DNA of 6,550 nucleotides from an uncultured Pseudorhodobacter sp. (GCA_937910975.1 CALEMZ010000387.1:1-6550), one strand, 5' to 3'. Positions 1 through 5,982 are shown, counted from the stretch's first letter. The notes: generated by a model not told the origin, from the sequence alone. Translations and numbers: made by a program.

Positions 1-1
1 A

Positions 2-571
2 TTAGTGGCCTTAGGCGCCAATTTGCCGCGTGACCTGGGGGCAACTCGGCGATCTCCCGCCGATACTGTGTTGCAAGCGTTGCAAGATATCACGGCCTTG
101 GGGTTGACCCTCGTGGCCAAAAGCGCGCTTTACGCATCCCCTTGCTTTCCGGCAGGGGCAGGGCCCGATTATATCAACTCCGTTGCCGCCTTTACGGAGG
201 ATGACGAGCATACCCCCGATCAGATATTGAACCTTTTGCACCGCGTGGAGGCCGCGCATGGCCGCCAGCGCAGTACGCGTTGGGCTGGACGGGTGCTGGA
301 TCTTGATCTGTTGGCGATGGGGGATCAGGTGTTGCCCGATGCGCAGACCTTCCACTTTTGGCGTGATCTTGCTCCCGATCAGCAAGCACAGCGCACTCCC
401 GATCAGTTAATCTTGCCACATTCCCGGCTGGCGGATCGCGCCTTTGTGCTGGTGCCGCTTGCCGAAATCGCGCCAGATTGGCGGCACCCCGTTTTGGGGC
501 TGACGGCTACAGCCCTGCGCGATGCCCTGCCCGCCACCGACCTGGCCGCCATTTGCCCGTTGGACACTTGA
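2..571 (+). CDS. folK: 2-amino-4-hydroxy-6-hydroxymethyldihydropteridine pyrophosphokinase (HPPK), 5' end outside the window
   Basis: FolK transfers pyrophosphate from ATP to 6-hydroxymethyl-7,8-dihydropterin in the cytoplasm, the step before dihydropteroate synthase in folate synthesis. The visible part is about 189 residues. It opens with the family's N-terminal strand 'ALGANL', carries the HPPK signature 'RWAGRVLDLDLL' (residues 92-103 counted from the GTG at 5), whose two Asp (D99, D101) are the expected Mg-ATP ligands, and has the C-terminal 'LPHSRLADRAFVLVPL' block at 137-152. An ORF can be opened at GTG 5, but the frame stays open to the window edge and FolK proteins normally have several residues before 'ALGAN', so the true start is probably upstream. 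The segment between the signature and 'LPHSR' contains three PDQ-type repeats and looks like the Rhodobacteraceae form. No frameshift is seen. The gene is separated from rpoZ by 168 bases and may be its own transcription unit. Confidence 0.93.
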   Translation, partial: LVALGANLPRDLGATRRSPADTVLQALQDITALGLTLVAKSALYASPCFPAGAGPDYINSVAAFTEDDEHTPDQILNLLHRVEAAHGRQRSTRWAGRVLDLDLLAMGDQVLPDAQTFHFWRDLAPDQQAQRTPDQLILPHSRLADRAFVLVPLAEIAPDWRHPVLGLTATALRDALPATDLAAICPLDT

Positions 572-674
572 ACCAGACAGCCCGTCGAACGGCGATTCGC
601 GGCACCATCGCCAAATCCGCCTCAAATCACGGCAATTTGTCGTCTTCTACGGCCAAACGCTTGGGATAAGGAGC

Positions 675-703
675 TTGTCAAGGGTTTTGCCAAGCCCTAC
701 ATA
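675..703 (+). promoter_or_regulatory. Candidate sigma70-type promoter for rpoZ-rel-DUF2062-pdxJ
   Basis: TTGTCA (675-680, five of six to the -35 consensus) lies exactly 17 bases before TACATA (698-703, only three of six to the -10 consensus). It is inside the 168-base folK-rpoZ gap, 36 bases before the rpoZ ATG. Position and spacing favour it as the promoter of the rpoZ-led cluster, but the -10 box is weak. A near-copy of the first element, TTGCCAAG at 687-694, repeats TTGTCAAG at 675-682, so the area could instead be a protein-binding repeat. Confidence 0.3.
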
Positions 704-739
704 GGCCATTCCTAAACTCAAATCTGAAAGGGTGTCTCC

Positions 740-1093
740 ATGGCCCGCGTCACGGTTGAAGATTGCGTCGATAAAGTACCGAATCGGTTTGAGCTGGTTA
801 TGCTTGCCGCCCATCGCGCGCGTGAGATCCAGGCTGGTTCTCCGCTGACGGTCGAACGCGACAATGACAAGAACCCTGTCGTCTCGCTGCGCGAAATCGC
901 GGAGGAAACCCAGCTTGCCGACCACCTGCGCGAGCGGATGATCGAAAGCCATCAAACCCAGATCGAGGTTGATGAACCGGAAGAAGACCAGATGGCGCTT
1001 CTCATGGGCGGAGAGATGGACCGCCCGGCCACCGACGATATGTCGGAAGAGCGCCTTCTACGTGCATTGATGGAAGCCCAGGGCGCCAATTAA
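740..1093 (+). CDS. rpoZ: DNA-directed RNA polymerase omega subunit
   Basis: Omega is the small subunit that binds the beta' subunit, helps RNA polymerase assemble and, in proteobacteria, forms part of ppGpp site 1. The 117-residue product starts MARVTVEDCVDKVPNRFELV, a near-canonical omega N-terminus, followed by 'LAAHRAREI' and 'NPVVSLREIAE', the conserved helices of the family. The N-terminal MAR motif (A2, R3) that contacts ppGpp in the E. coli enzyme is intact. The protein is longer than E. coli omega (about 91 aa) owing to an acidic C-terminal tail ('EVDEPEEDQ', 'ATDDMSEERLL'), which I recall as usual in alphaproteobacteria. A good Shine-Dalgarno, GAAAGGG (726-732), sits 7 bases before the ATG. 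The (p)ppGpp enzyme gene begins 45 bases after the stop codon, as in the rpoZ-spoT arrangement of E. coli. Confidence 0.96.
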   Translation: MARVTVEDCVDKVPNRFELVMLAAHRAREIQAGSPLTVERDNDKNPVVSLREIAEETQLADHLRERMIESHQTQIEVDEPEEDQMALLMGGEMDRPATDDMSEERLLRALMEAQGAN

Positions 1094-1124
1094 GGCGCGC
1101 TTGCGAAGGCGAAACCGCCGAAAT

Positions 1125-1128
1125 AGGA
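1125..1128 (+). promoter_or_regulatory. Ribosome binding site that supports the ATG start of rel at 1139
   Basis: AGGA at 1125-1128 lies 10 bases before ATG 1139 but only 1 base before the in-frame GTG at 1130, too close for that codon to be used. It therefore favours the 705-residue Rel form over the 708-residue one. Confidence 0.5.
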
Positions 1129-1138
1129 TGTGGCGAGG

Positions 1139-3256
1139 ATGATCGACGTCGAAGACCTGATCGCTCTCGTCCACAACTACAACCCCCGCACGAATGCCGA
1201 CCTGATCCGTAAGGCCTATGCCTATGGCATGCGTGTGCATGAGGGCCAGTTTCGCCATTCGGGGGAGCCGTATTTCTCTCACCCCGTTGCCGTTGCCGCG
1301 ATCCTGACAGAACAACGTTTGGACGATGCCACCATCATCACCGCCCTTTTGCACGACACGATCGAGGATACCAAAGCCACCTATTCCGAAGTGACCGCGC
1401 TGTTTGGCGAAGAGGTGGGCGAGTTGGTCGATGGCGTGACCAAGCTGACCAACCTGCAACTTTCCTCCACCCAATCCAAACAGGCCGAAAACTTCCGCAA
1501 ACTATTCATGGCCATGTCCAAGGATTTGCGGGTAATTCTGGTCAAGCTTGCAGACCGTCTGCACAACATGCGCACGATTAAATCCATGCGCCACGAAAAG
1601 CAGGCGCAAAAGGCGCGGGAGACGATGGAAATCTATGCGCCGCTGGCAGGCCGCATGGGCATGCAATGGATGCGCGAAGAGCTGGAAGACCTCGCCTTCC
1701 GCGTGCTCAACCCCGAGGCGCGCAATTCCATCATTCGCCGCTTTATCACCTTGCAGCGCGAGGCGGGCGATGTTGTCTACAAGATCACCGCCGATATCCG
1801 CACCGAGCTGGACAAGGCTGAGATTGACGCGGATGTCTATGGGCGCGCCAAAAAGCCCTATTCCGTTTGGCGCAAAATGCAGGAGAAAGAGCTGTCTTTC
1901 TCCCGCCTGTCGGATATCTACGGCTTTCGCATCATCACTCGATCCGAGGCTGATTGTTACCGTGCCCTTGGTGTGATCCACCAGCGATGGCGCGCGGTGC
2001 CGGGGCGTTTCAAGGATCACATCAGCCAGCCCAAGACCAACGGCTATCGCTCCATCCACACCACGGTGTCAGGGCGTGATGGCAAGCGGGTCGAAGTGCA
2101 GATCCGTACCCGTCAGATGCATGAAGTGGCCGAGGCAGGCGTGGCTGCTCATTGGTCTTACCGCGAAGGTGTGCGCGCCAATAACCCCTTTGCCGTCGAT
2201 CCGGCGAGATGGGTGGCACGGCTGACCGAAAACATTGATGAAGATGATCACGACGAATTCATGGAGAACGTGCGGCTCGAAATGTATACCGATCAGGTGT
2301 TCTGTTTCACGCCCAAAGGCGATGTTGTGCAATTGCCGCGCGGGGCCACCCCGCTTGATTACGCCTATTCCATTCACACCCGCATTGGTAATTCCACTGT
2401 TTCGGCTAAGGTAGATGGCATCCGCGTGCCGCTCTGGACCCGGCTCAAAAACGGCCAATCTGTGGATATTATCACCGCCGAAGGCCAACGCCCGCAGGCC
2501 AGCTGGATAGAGATCGTCACCACAGGCCGTGCCAAAGCCGCGATTCGGCGCTCCTTGCGCGAAGAGGATCGAGGGCGATTTGTGAAACTTGGCCGCGAAC
2601 TGGCGCGCGGAGCCTTCGATCACGTCGGGCGCAAAGCCACGGACAAGGCCCTGCGAACTGCCGCGCGGATGCTGGGGCTGGCCGATGAAATTGACCTGCT
2701 CGCGCGGCTCGGCTCTGCCGAACTTACCGTGCGTCGGGTGCTGGAAACGCTTTACCCTGAGCTGACCCAAGCTTCGGGGGATGTGGTCGACTCTCGGCGC
2801 CCCCTTGTGGGGCTGGGGGATGATCAAAGCTTCCGCCGCGCTGAATGCTGCTTGCCGGTGCCGGGCGAGCGCATCGTTGGCATCACTTATCGCGGGCAGG
2901 GCGTCGTGGTCCACGCTATCGACTGCCCTGCGCTGGAGGAGTTGGAGGACCAACCCGAACGCTGGGTCGATCTTAATTGGCATGCGGGGCGTCACGCCCC
3001 GGTCAATACCGTCAAGCTCGATGTAACGATTTCCAATGATGCGGGCGTCCTTGGGCGCATCTGTACCTTGATTGGCGAACAAAAAGCCAATATCTCCGAC
3101 CTGCAATTTGTTGACCGCAAACCAGATTTCTACCGTTTGCTGATTGACGTTGATTTGCGGGACCTAGAGCATCTGCATATGATCATGACAGCACTCGAAG
3201 CCGAGACGGATGTGGCCGAAGTCAGCCGCCATCGTGATGCTCGGCGCAAGCCCTGA
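1139..3256 (+). CDS. rel: Bifunctional (p)ppGpp synthetase / (p)ppGpp 3'-pyrophosphohydrolase (long RelA/SpoT homologue)
   Basis: This cytoplasmic enzyme makes the alarmones ppGpp and pppGpp from ATP plus GDP or GTP and also hydrolyses them. With the ATG at 1139 it has 705 residues, the usual long-RSH length. Domains in order: HD hydrolase (about 20-170) with metal-binding residues H48, H72-D73 and D139; synthetase (about 230-345) with D259 in 'SDIYGFR' and E319 in 'VEVQIRT'; TGS (about 380-445, from 'DQVFCFTPKGD'); the Cys-rich regulatory domain with C570-C571, H592 and C596; and a C-terminal ACT domain (about 620-700). The synthetase has the RXKD motif (R290-D293, RFKD) typical of bifunctional Rel/SpoT rather than the acidic version of synthetase-only RelA. 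Both active sites look intact, so both activities are predicted. From memory, the catalytic residue numbers coincide with E. coli SpoT (D73, D259, E319), which supports this start. A GTG three codons earlier (1130) is the alternative. The gene lies between rpoZ and a DUF2062 gene, probably in one operon. Confidence 0.96.
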   Translation: MIDVEDLIALVHNYNPRTNADLIRKAYAYGMRVHEGQFRHSGEPYFSHPVAVAAILTEQRLDDATIITALLHDTIEDTKATYSEVTALFGEEVGELVDGVTKLTNLQLSSTQSKQAENFRKLFMAMSKDLRVILVKLADRLHNMRTIKSMRHEKQAQKARETMEIYAPLAGRMGMQWMREELEDLAFRVLNPEARNSIIRRFITLQREAGDVVYKITADIRTELDKAEIDADVYGRAKKPYSVWRKMQEKELSFSRLSDIYGFRIITRSEADCYRALGVIHQRWRAVPGRFKDHISQPKTNGYRSIHTTVSGRDGKRVEVQIRTRQMHEVAEAGVAAHWSYREGVRANNPFAVDPARWVARLTENIDEDDHDEFMENVRLEMYTDQVFCFTPKGDVVQLPRGATPLDYAYSIHTRIGNSTVSAKVDGIRVPLWTRLKNGQSVDIITAEGQRPQASWIEIVTTGRAKAAIRRSLREEDRGRFVKLGRELARGAFDHVGRKATDKALRTAARMLGLADEIDLLARLGSAELTVRRVLETLYPELTQASGDVVDSRRPLVGLGDDQSFRRAECCLPVPGERIVGITYRGQGVVVHAIDCPALEELEDQPERWVDLNWHAGRHAPVNTVKLDVTISNDAGVLGRICTLIGEQKANISDLQFVDRKPDFYRLLIDVDLRDLEHLHMIMTALEAETDVAEVSRHRDARRKP

Positions 3257-3279
3257 TCAAATAGAGGAAACGGCGGGGC

Positions 3280-3987
3280 ATGGTATTCAAACGACGCAAT
3301 AAACGGTCATGGCTGCGCATCTTTGCCGAGGCGCTCTGGCCGAAGGGGGGCTGGAACCGCGCGGCGATCTATATGAAGCACCGCCTGCGCCGCCTGCCAG
3401 ATGTGCCGCATCGCATCGCGCGCGGTATCTTTGCCGGGATCTTCGTCTCGTTCTCGCCGCTCTTTGGCCTGCATTTCACCGCAGCCGCTCTGCTTGCTTG
3501 GATTATGCGGGGCAATATCCTCGCTGCGCTCATGGCGACCTTTGTCGGCAACCCCATAACCTTCCCTTTCATTGCCGCCTTCGGAGTGGAGTTGGGCAAC
3601 TGGTTGCTGGGCCATCCCGGTGTTATGTCGCCTCTGGAGATCTTTTCCGACTTTGGGCAGGCGGGCGCCGAATTTTGGTACAACATCACCTCACTTTTCA
3701 CAGGTGAGGTGGTGCATTGGGATCGACTGCACCGCTTTTTCTTCCGCGTCTATCTGCCTTATCTGGTGGGCGGCATCTTGCCGGGCCTGGTGGGCGCAAT
3801 TGCTGGCTATTACATCAGCCTGCCGATCATCATCGCCTATCAGAACCGCCGCAAGAAAAAGCTGCGCGACCGACTCGCCAAACGTCTTGCTGATCTGGGA
3901 GGCGGTGCGGCCAAGATTGAGGGCGCAGCACCAAAGGCCGAAACGAACAATGCGTCTGGGGATGACGTGGCCCAAACAAAGGGCTAA
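3280..3987 (+). CDS. DUF2062 family inner-membrane protein, function unknown
   Basis: The 235-residue product matches the DUF2062 pattern: a basic amphipathic start (residues 1-38, rich in Arg and Lys), then 'PHRIARGIFAGIFVSFSPLFG' (43-63) leading into a hydrophobic segment (about 46-76), the conserved 'RGN...GNPITFPF' block (77-97) with a second hydrophobic stretch to about 111, and a third strongly hydrophobic region at about 158-187. A highly charged tail follows ('NRRKKKLRDRLAKRLADL', then a Gly/Ala/Lys end), probably cytoplasmic. I see no catalytic residues and no signal peptide. The family has no established biochemical role that I can state. The ATG at 3280 has a clear Shine-Dalgarno, GAGGAAA at 3264-3270, and starts 23 bases after rel stops, which suggests cotranscription and translational linkage with rel. 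pdxJ follows after 53 bases. Confidence 0.88.
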   Translation: MVFKRRNKRSWLRIFAEALWPKGGWNRAAIYMKHRLRRLPDVPHRIARGIFAGIFVSFSPLFGLHFTAAALLAWIMRGNILAALMATFVGNPITFPFIAAFGVELGNWLLGHPGVMSPLEIFSDFGQAGAEFWYNITSLFTGEVVHWDRLHRFFFRVYLPYLVGGILPGLVGAIAGYYISLPIIIAYQNRRKKKLRDRLAKRLADLGGGAAKIEGAAPKAETNNASGDDVAQTKG

Positions 3988-4040
3988 TGTGCCGCGCAAA
4001 GCCTATTTGATTACGGTAGGAACTTAAGAAGGACAGTGGC

Positions 4041-4799
4041 ATGAAACCCTTGGGGCGGCTCCGGCTCGGCATTAACATCGACCATGTGGCGACCATTCGC
4101 AACGCTCGTGGCGGCGCGCTGCCCGATCCCTTGCGCGCGGCCCTTCTGGCCGAGGCGGCGGGGGCCGATGGGATCACCGCCCATCTGCGTGAAGATCGCC
4201 GCCATATCCGTGATGCCGATGTCGAGGCGTTGATGGCAGGTCTCTCGGTCCCGCTCAATTTCGAATTTGCCGCCACAGCGGAGATGCAGGCCATTGCGCT
4301 GCACCACAAACCGCATGCCGTTTGCCTCGTCCCCGAAAAGCGCGAAGAACGGACAACCGAGGGCGGGCTGGATGTGGCGGGTGACGCGAAACGTCTCGCT
4401 GAATTTGTTGCGCCTTTGCGCGATGCGGGCTGCCGGGTCTCGATGTTCATCGGACATGAGCCGTGCCAGATTGAGGCATCGGCCAAAATAGGTGCTGACG
4501 TGGTTGAGTTGCACACAGGCCATTATTGCGATCTGCGTTCAGCAGGTGAAGACGCTGCCGCCGCTGTGGAGCTGGAGGCCCTGCGCAAAGGCGCGAGCCT
4601 CGCCCATAGCCTAGGGCTGGAGGTGCATTTGGGTCACGGGCTGGACTATGAAACGGCCGCTGATGTTGCGACTTTCCCTGAAGTGATGGAGCTCAATATC
4701 GGCCATTACCTGATCGGCGAAGCGTTGTTTCGTGGCCTTGGCCCCGCGATTGAGGAAATGCGCCGCAGGATAGATATTGCACGGGCCGCCATTGCTTGA
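4041..4799 (+). CDS. pdxJ: Pyridoxine 5'-phosphate synthase
   Basis: PdxJ closes the ring of vitamin B6 in the DXP-dependent pathway, condensing 1-deoxy-D-xylulose 5-phosphate with 3-amino-2-oxopropyl phosphate to give pyridoxine 5'-phosphate. The 252-residue TIM-barrel protein carries the family landmarks: 'LGINIDHVATIRNARGG' (9-25), 'GADGITAHLREDRRHI' (41-56), 'PLNFEFA' (71-77), 'CLVPEKREERTTEGGLDV', 'VELHTGHY', 'HLGHGLDYE' and 'MELNIGHYLIGEA'. The expected catalytic residues are present: H48, E75 and H199 correspond to His45, Glu72 and His193 of E. coli PdxJ by eye. The strong Shine-Dalgarno AAGAAGGA (4027-4034) is 6 bases before the ATG at 4041. The gene is the last of the rpoZ-rel-DUF2062-pdxJ cluster. 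Its stop codon lies in the loop of a terminator-like hairpin, and the next gene is convergent. In many proteobacteria acpS follows pdxJ directly; here a minus-strand gene intervenes. Confidence 0.96.
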   Translation: MKPLGRLRLGINIDHVATIRNARGGALPDPLRAALLAEAAGADGITAHLREDRRHIRDADVEALMAGLSVPLNFEFAATAEMQAIALHHKPHAVCLVPEKREERTTEGGLDVAGDAKRLAEFVAPLRDAGCRVSMFIGHEPCQIEASAKIGADVVELHTGHYCDLRSAGEDAAAAVELEALRKGASLAHSLGLEVHLGHGLDYETAADVATFPEVMELNIGHYLIGEALFRGLGPAIEEMRRRIDIARAAIA

Positions 4800-4821
4800 A
4801 ACGGCGGCCCTGTACTTTATT
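4783..4821 (+). terminator. Rho-independent-type terminator after pdxJ, possibly serving both strands
   Basis: GGGCCGCC (4783-4790) and GGCGGCCC (4803-4810) form a perfect 8-bp GC stem around a 12-base loop that contains the pdxJ TGA stop (4797-4799). On the plus strand the stem is followed by TGTACTTTATT, a moderate U-rich tail. The convergent cupredoxin gene stops at 4817, so minus-strand transcripts also meet the hairpin, but that side has no T run. Its position between two convergent stop codons supports the call. The interrupted T tract keeps confidence moderate. Confidence 0.6.
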
Positions 4822-5329
4822 CAGTAACGGTCAGTACCGTCCACATGCCGCCGATGTAATGGCCTGGAATGTTACAATACAAAAGATAAAGACCGGGCTT
4901 CATGTCTAGGCCCAGGCTACCTGCGGCGCCGGGATCCAGTTCGGCCACTTCGCCCAGATGCCCGGCTGCATCTTCATCAATTTTAAACTCATCGGCCAGA
5001 TAGGGCAGCACATCTTCGGTTGAGGTGATGGCTGTCACCACCATTTCATGGATGATATCTTTGGAATCATTGGTCACGTTAAATGTGATCATCCCGGCAG
5101 GCACACTTGCCTCACTCAGGCCGATCCCCATCATTGCCATGGGCATGTCGCCGCCCATCATCCCCTTGCTCATGCCAAAATTATGCTGGTCATCCATCAT
5201 CACAGAATCCGCTCCCCTGTCCCACAGGGATACCGTGATCGTGCTGTTTGCCAAAGCCGTGCCAGCACCGCAGAACGTCCAGAATACGGCACCGGCAAGG
5301 CTTAAGGTAGTGCGTGAAAAGACGGTCAT
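4817..5329 (-). CDS. Secreted cupredoxin-domain (type 1 copper) protein with a Met-rich segment
   Basis: Starting at the ATG whose first base is 5329, the product has 170 residues. Residues 1-27 form a Sec signal peptide (short positive start, hydrophobic 'LSLAGAVFWTF', cleavage motif ALA before N28), so the mature protein should be periplasmic. A Met-rich stretch follows (nine Met between 44 and 67, plus H49), of the kind that binds Cu(I). The rest is a cupredoxin fold with a full type 1 copper ligand set: H94 ('DIIHEMVV') and C152, H157 and M162 in 'YCNIPGHYIGGMW'. The C-x4-H-x4-M spacing resembles multicopper-oxidase and auracyanin/sulfocyanin sites rather than azurin. The frame stays open upstream to 5593, but only this start gives a signal peptide, and GGAA lies 7 bases before it. 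A role in copper tolerance (CopI-like) or electron transfer is inference. It is antisense to its neighbours, and I counted about 54% G+C over 4861-5280. Confidence 0.85.
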   Translation of the reverse strand: MTVFSRTTLSLAGAVFWTFCGAGTALANSTITVSLWDRGADSVMMDDQHNFGMSKGMMGGDMPMAMMGIGLSEASVPAGMITFNVTNDSKDIIHEMVVTAITSTEDVLPYLADEFKIDEDAAGHLGEVAELDPGAAGSLGLDMKPGLYLLYCNIPGHYIGGMWTVLTVTE

Positions 5330-5336
5330 GATTGTG

Positions 5337-5340
5337 TTCC
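5337..5340 (-). promoter_or_regulatory. Ribosome binding site supporting the cupredoxin start at 5329
   Basis: Read on the minus strand, GGAA lies 7 bases before the ATG at 5329. It is short but well placed. With the signal peptide that begins at this ATG, it favours this start over the in-frame upstream ATGs, for example the one at 5410. Confidence 0.45.
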
Positions 5341-5399
5341 ATTTTTTGCGGGGCTCATTCGCCTCGGTGGAAAGTTGCGCCGTAATTTCCACATAGTCG

Positions 5400-5413
5400 C
5401 TGATCTGCATCAA
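5400..5413 (-). promoter_or_regulatory. FNR/FnrL-like binding site upstream of the cupredoxin gene
   Basis: The minus strand reads TTGAT-GCAG-ATCAG, nine of ten to the FNR-family consensus TTGAT-N4-ATCAA. Its centre is about 77 bases upstream of the cupredoxin ATG, and the site lies in the 212-base divergent gap, so it could also act on acpS. If it were a class II activator site (centre at -41.5), transcription would begin near 5365 and the -10 box would fall on CAACTT (5377-5372 on the minus strand), a poor match. The promoter itself is therefore unresolved. Confidence 0.4.
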
Positions 5414-5421
5414 TCGTGCCT

Positions 5422-5435
5422 TCACACTGCTGTGA
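5422..5435. repeat. Palindrome TCACA-N4-TGTGA in the divergent control region
   Basis: TCACACTGCTGTGA has two perfect 5-base arms around a 4-base centre. It lies 8 bases from the FNR-like site, 22 bases centre to centre or about two helical turns, and shares the same CTGC centre on the plus strand. It may be a second operator. Alone, a 5-base palindrome is expected fairly often by chance. Confidence 0.3.
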
Positions 5436-5541
5436 TGCGCCCGCGCAGGCTGGACAGCGCCGCCCCGTGCCATTACTTTCGCGCAGCAGGTAAAAATCAT
5501 GCGGGCCTGGGGCGCGCAAAAGAAAAGCAGGATAGGCGGCA

Positions 5542-5967
5542 ATGATCCTCGGGATAGGCACCGATCTTGCGAATATCGAACGCATCGAAGCAACGCTGGC
5601 CCGTTTTGGAGACCGTTTCCGCAATCGTGTCTTTACGGATGCCGAACAGGCCAAGGCCGAAGCCCGCGCCCATGCCCCCGCCACCTATGCCAAGCGCTGG
5701 GCCGCGAAAGAGGCCTGTTCCAAGGCGCTGGGCACCGGTTTGCGTATGGGCATCGCATGGAAGGATATGGCGGTGTCCAACCTGCGCTCGGGTCAGCCGC
5801 AAATGCAACTTTCCGGCTGGGCCGCCGAACGGCTTGCAGCCATGACGCCGCCGGGCCATGAGGCGCTGATCCATGTCACCCTGACCGATGATCATCCATG
5901 GGCACAGGCCTTCGTGCTGATTGAGGCGCGGCCCTTGGCGACCCTGTCACCACAGCCCGCGCTCTGA
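5542..5967 (+). CDS. acpS: Holo-[acyl-carrier-protein] synthase (4'-phosphopantetheinyl transferase)
   Basis: AcpS moves 4'-phosphopantetheine from CoA to a conserved serine of acyl carrier protein, switching ACP on for fatty-acid and lipid A synthesis in the cytoplasm. The product has 141 residues, slightly above the usual 120-135. The two family signatures are present: 'ILGIGTDLANIERIE' (2-16) with Mg ligand D8, and 'YAKRWAAKEACSKALGTG' (49-66) with E57. A C-terminal strand 'IHVTLTDDHPWAQAFVLIEA' completes the fold. ATG 5542 is preceded by AGGA at 5529-5532 with a 9-base gap. Because a minus-strand gene separates acpS from pdxJ, it needs its own promoter in the divergent region. TAAAAAT at 5491-5497 could serve as a -10, but I found no good -35. 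lepB starts 73 bases downstream. Confidence 0.95.
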   Translation: MILGIGTDLANIERIEATLARFGDRFRNRVFTDAEQAKAEARAHAPATYAKRWAAKEACSKALGTGLRMGIAWKDMAVSNLRSGQPQMQLSGWAAERLAAMTPPGHEALIHVTLTDDHPWAQAFVLIEARPLATLSPQPAL

Positions 5968-5982
5968 TCGGCCTTCAACCGC

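Noticed and set aside
215..406. Three copies of CCCGATCAG inside folK (215-223, 374-382, 398-406)
   Set aside because: All are in the same reading frame and encode Pro-Asp-Gln. They are best explained by protein sequence and codon choice, not a DNA element.
591..612. Hairpin GGCGAT...ATCGCC after folK as a terminator
   Set aside because: The stem is only 6 bp with a 10-base loop, and no T run follows on the plus strand.
1502..2059. Minus-strand open frame (185 codons) opposite the rel hydrolase/synthetase region
   Set aside because: It is a complete shadow of a strongly conserved coding region, with no recognisable motif.
2069..3106. Long minus-strand open frame (345 codons) opposite rel
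   Set aside because: It lies wholly antisense to the conserved TGS, Cys-rich and ACT regions of rel. Its translation resembles no family I know and shows no domain pattern. Long antisense frames are common opposite high-GC genes.
3830..4523. Two overlapping minus-strand open frames opposite the end of the DUF2062 gene and pdxJ
   Set aside because: They are antisense to the well-supported pdxJ coding sequence, overlap each other in different frames and carry no recognisable domain.
5468..5497. Promoter for acpS using TGCCAT and TAAAAA
   Set aside because: The upstream element does not resemble a -35 box; only the AT-rich downstream part is suggestive.
5330..5593. Longer N-terminal form of the cupredoxin protein, up to 88 extra residues
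   Set aside because: The extension would bury the signal peptide inside the protein, overlaps the acpS start on the other strand, and has no family-like sequence. The ATG at 5329 has a signal peptide and a ribosome site.
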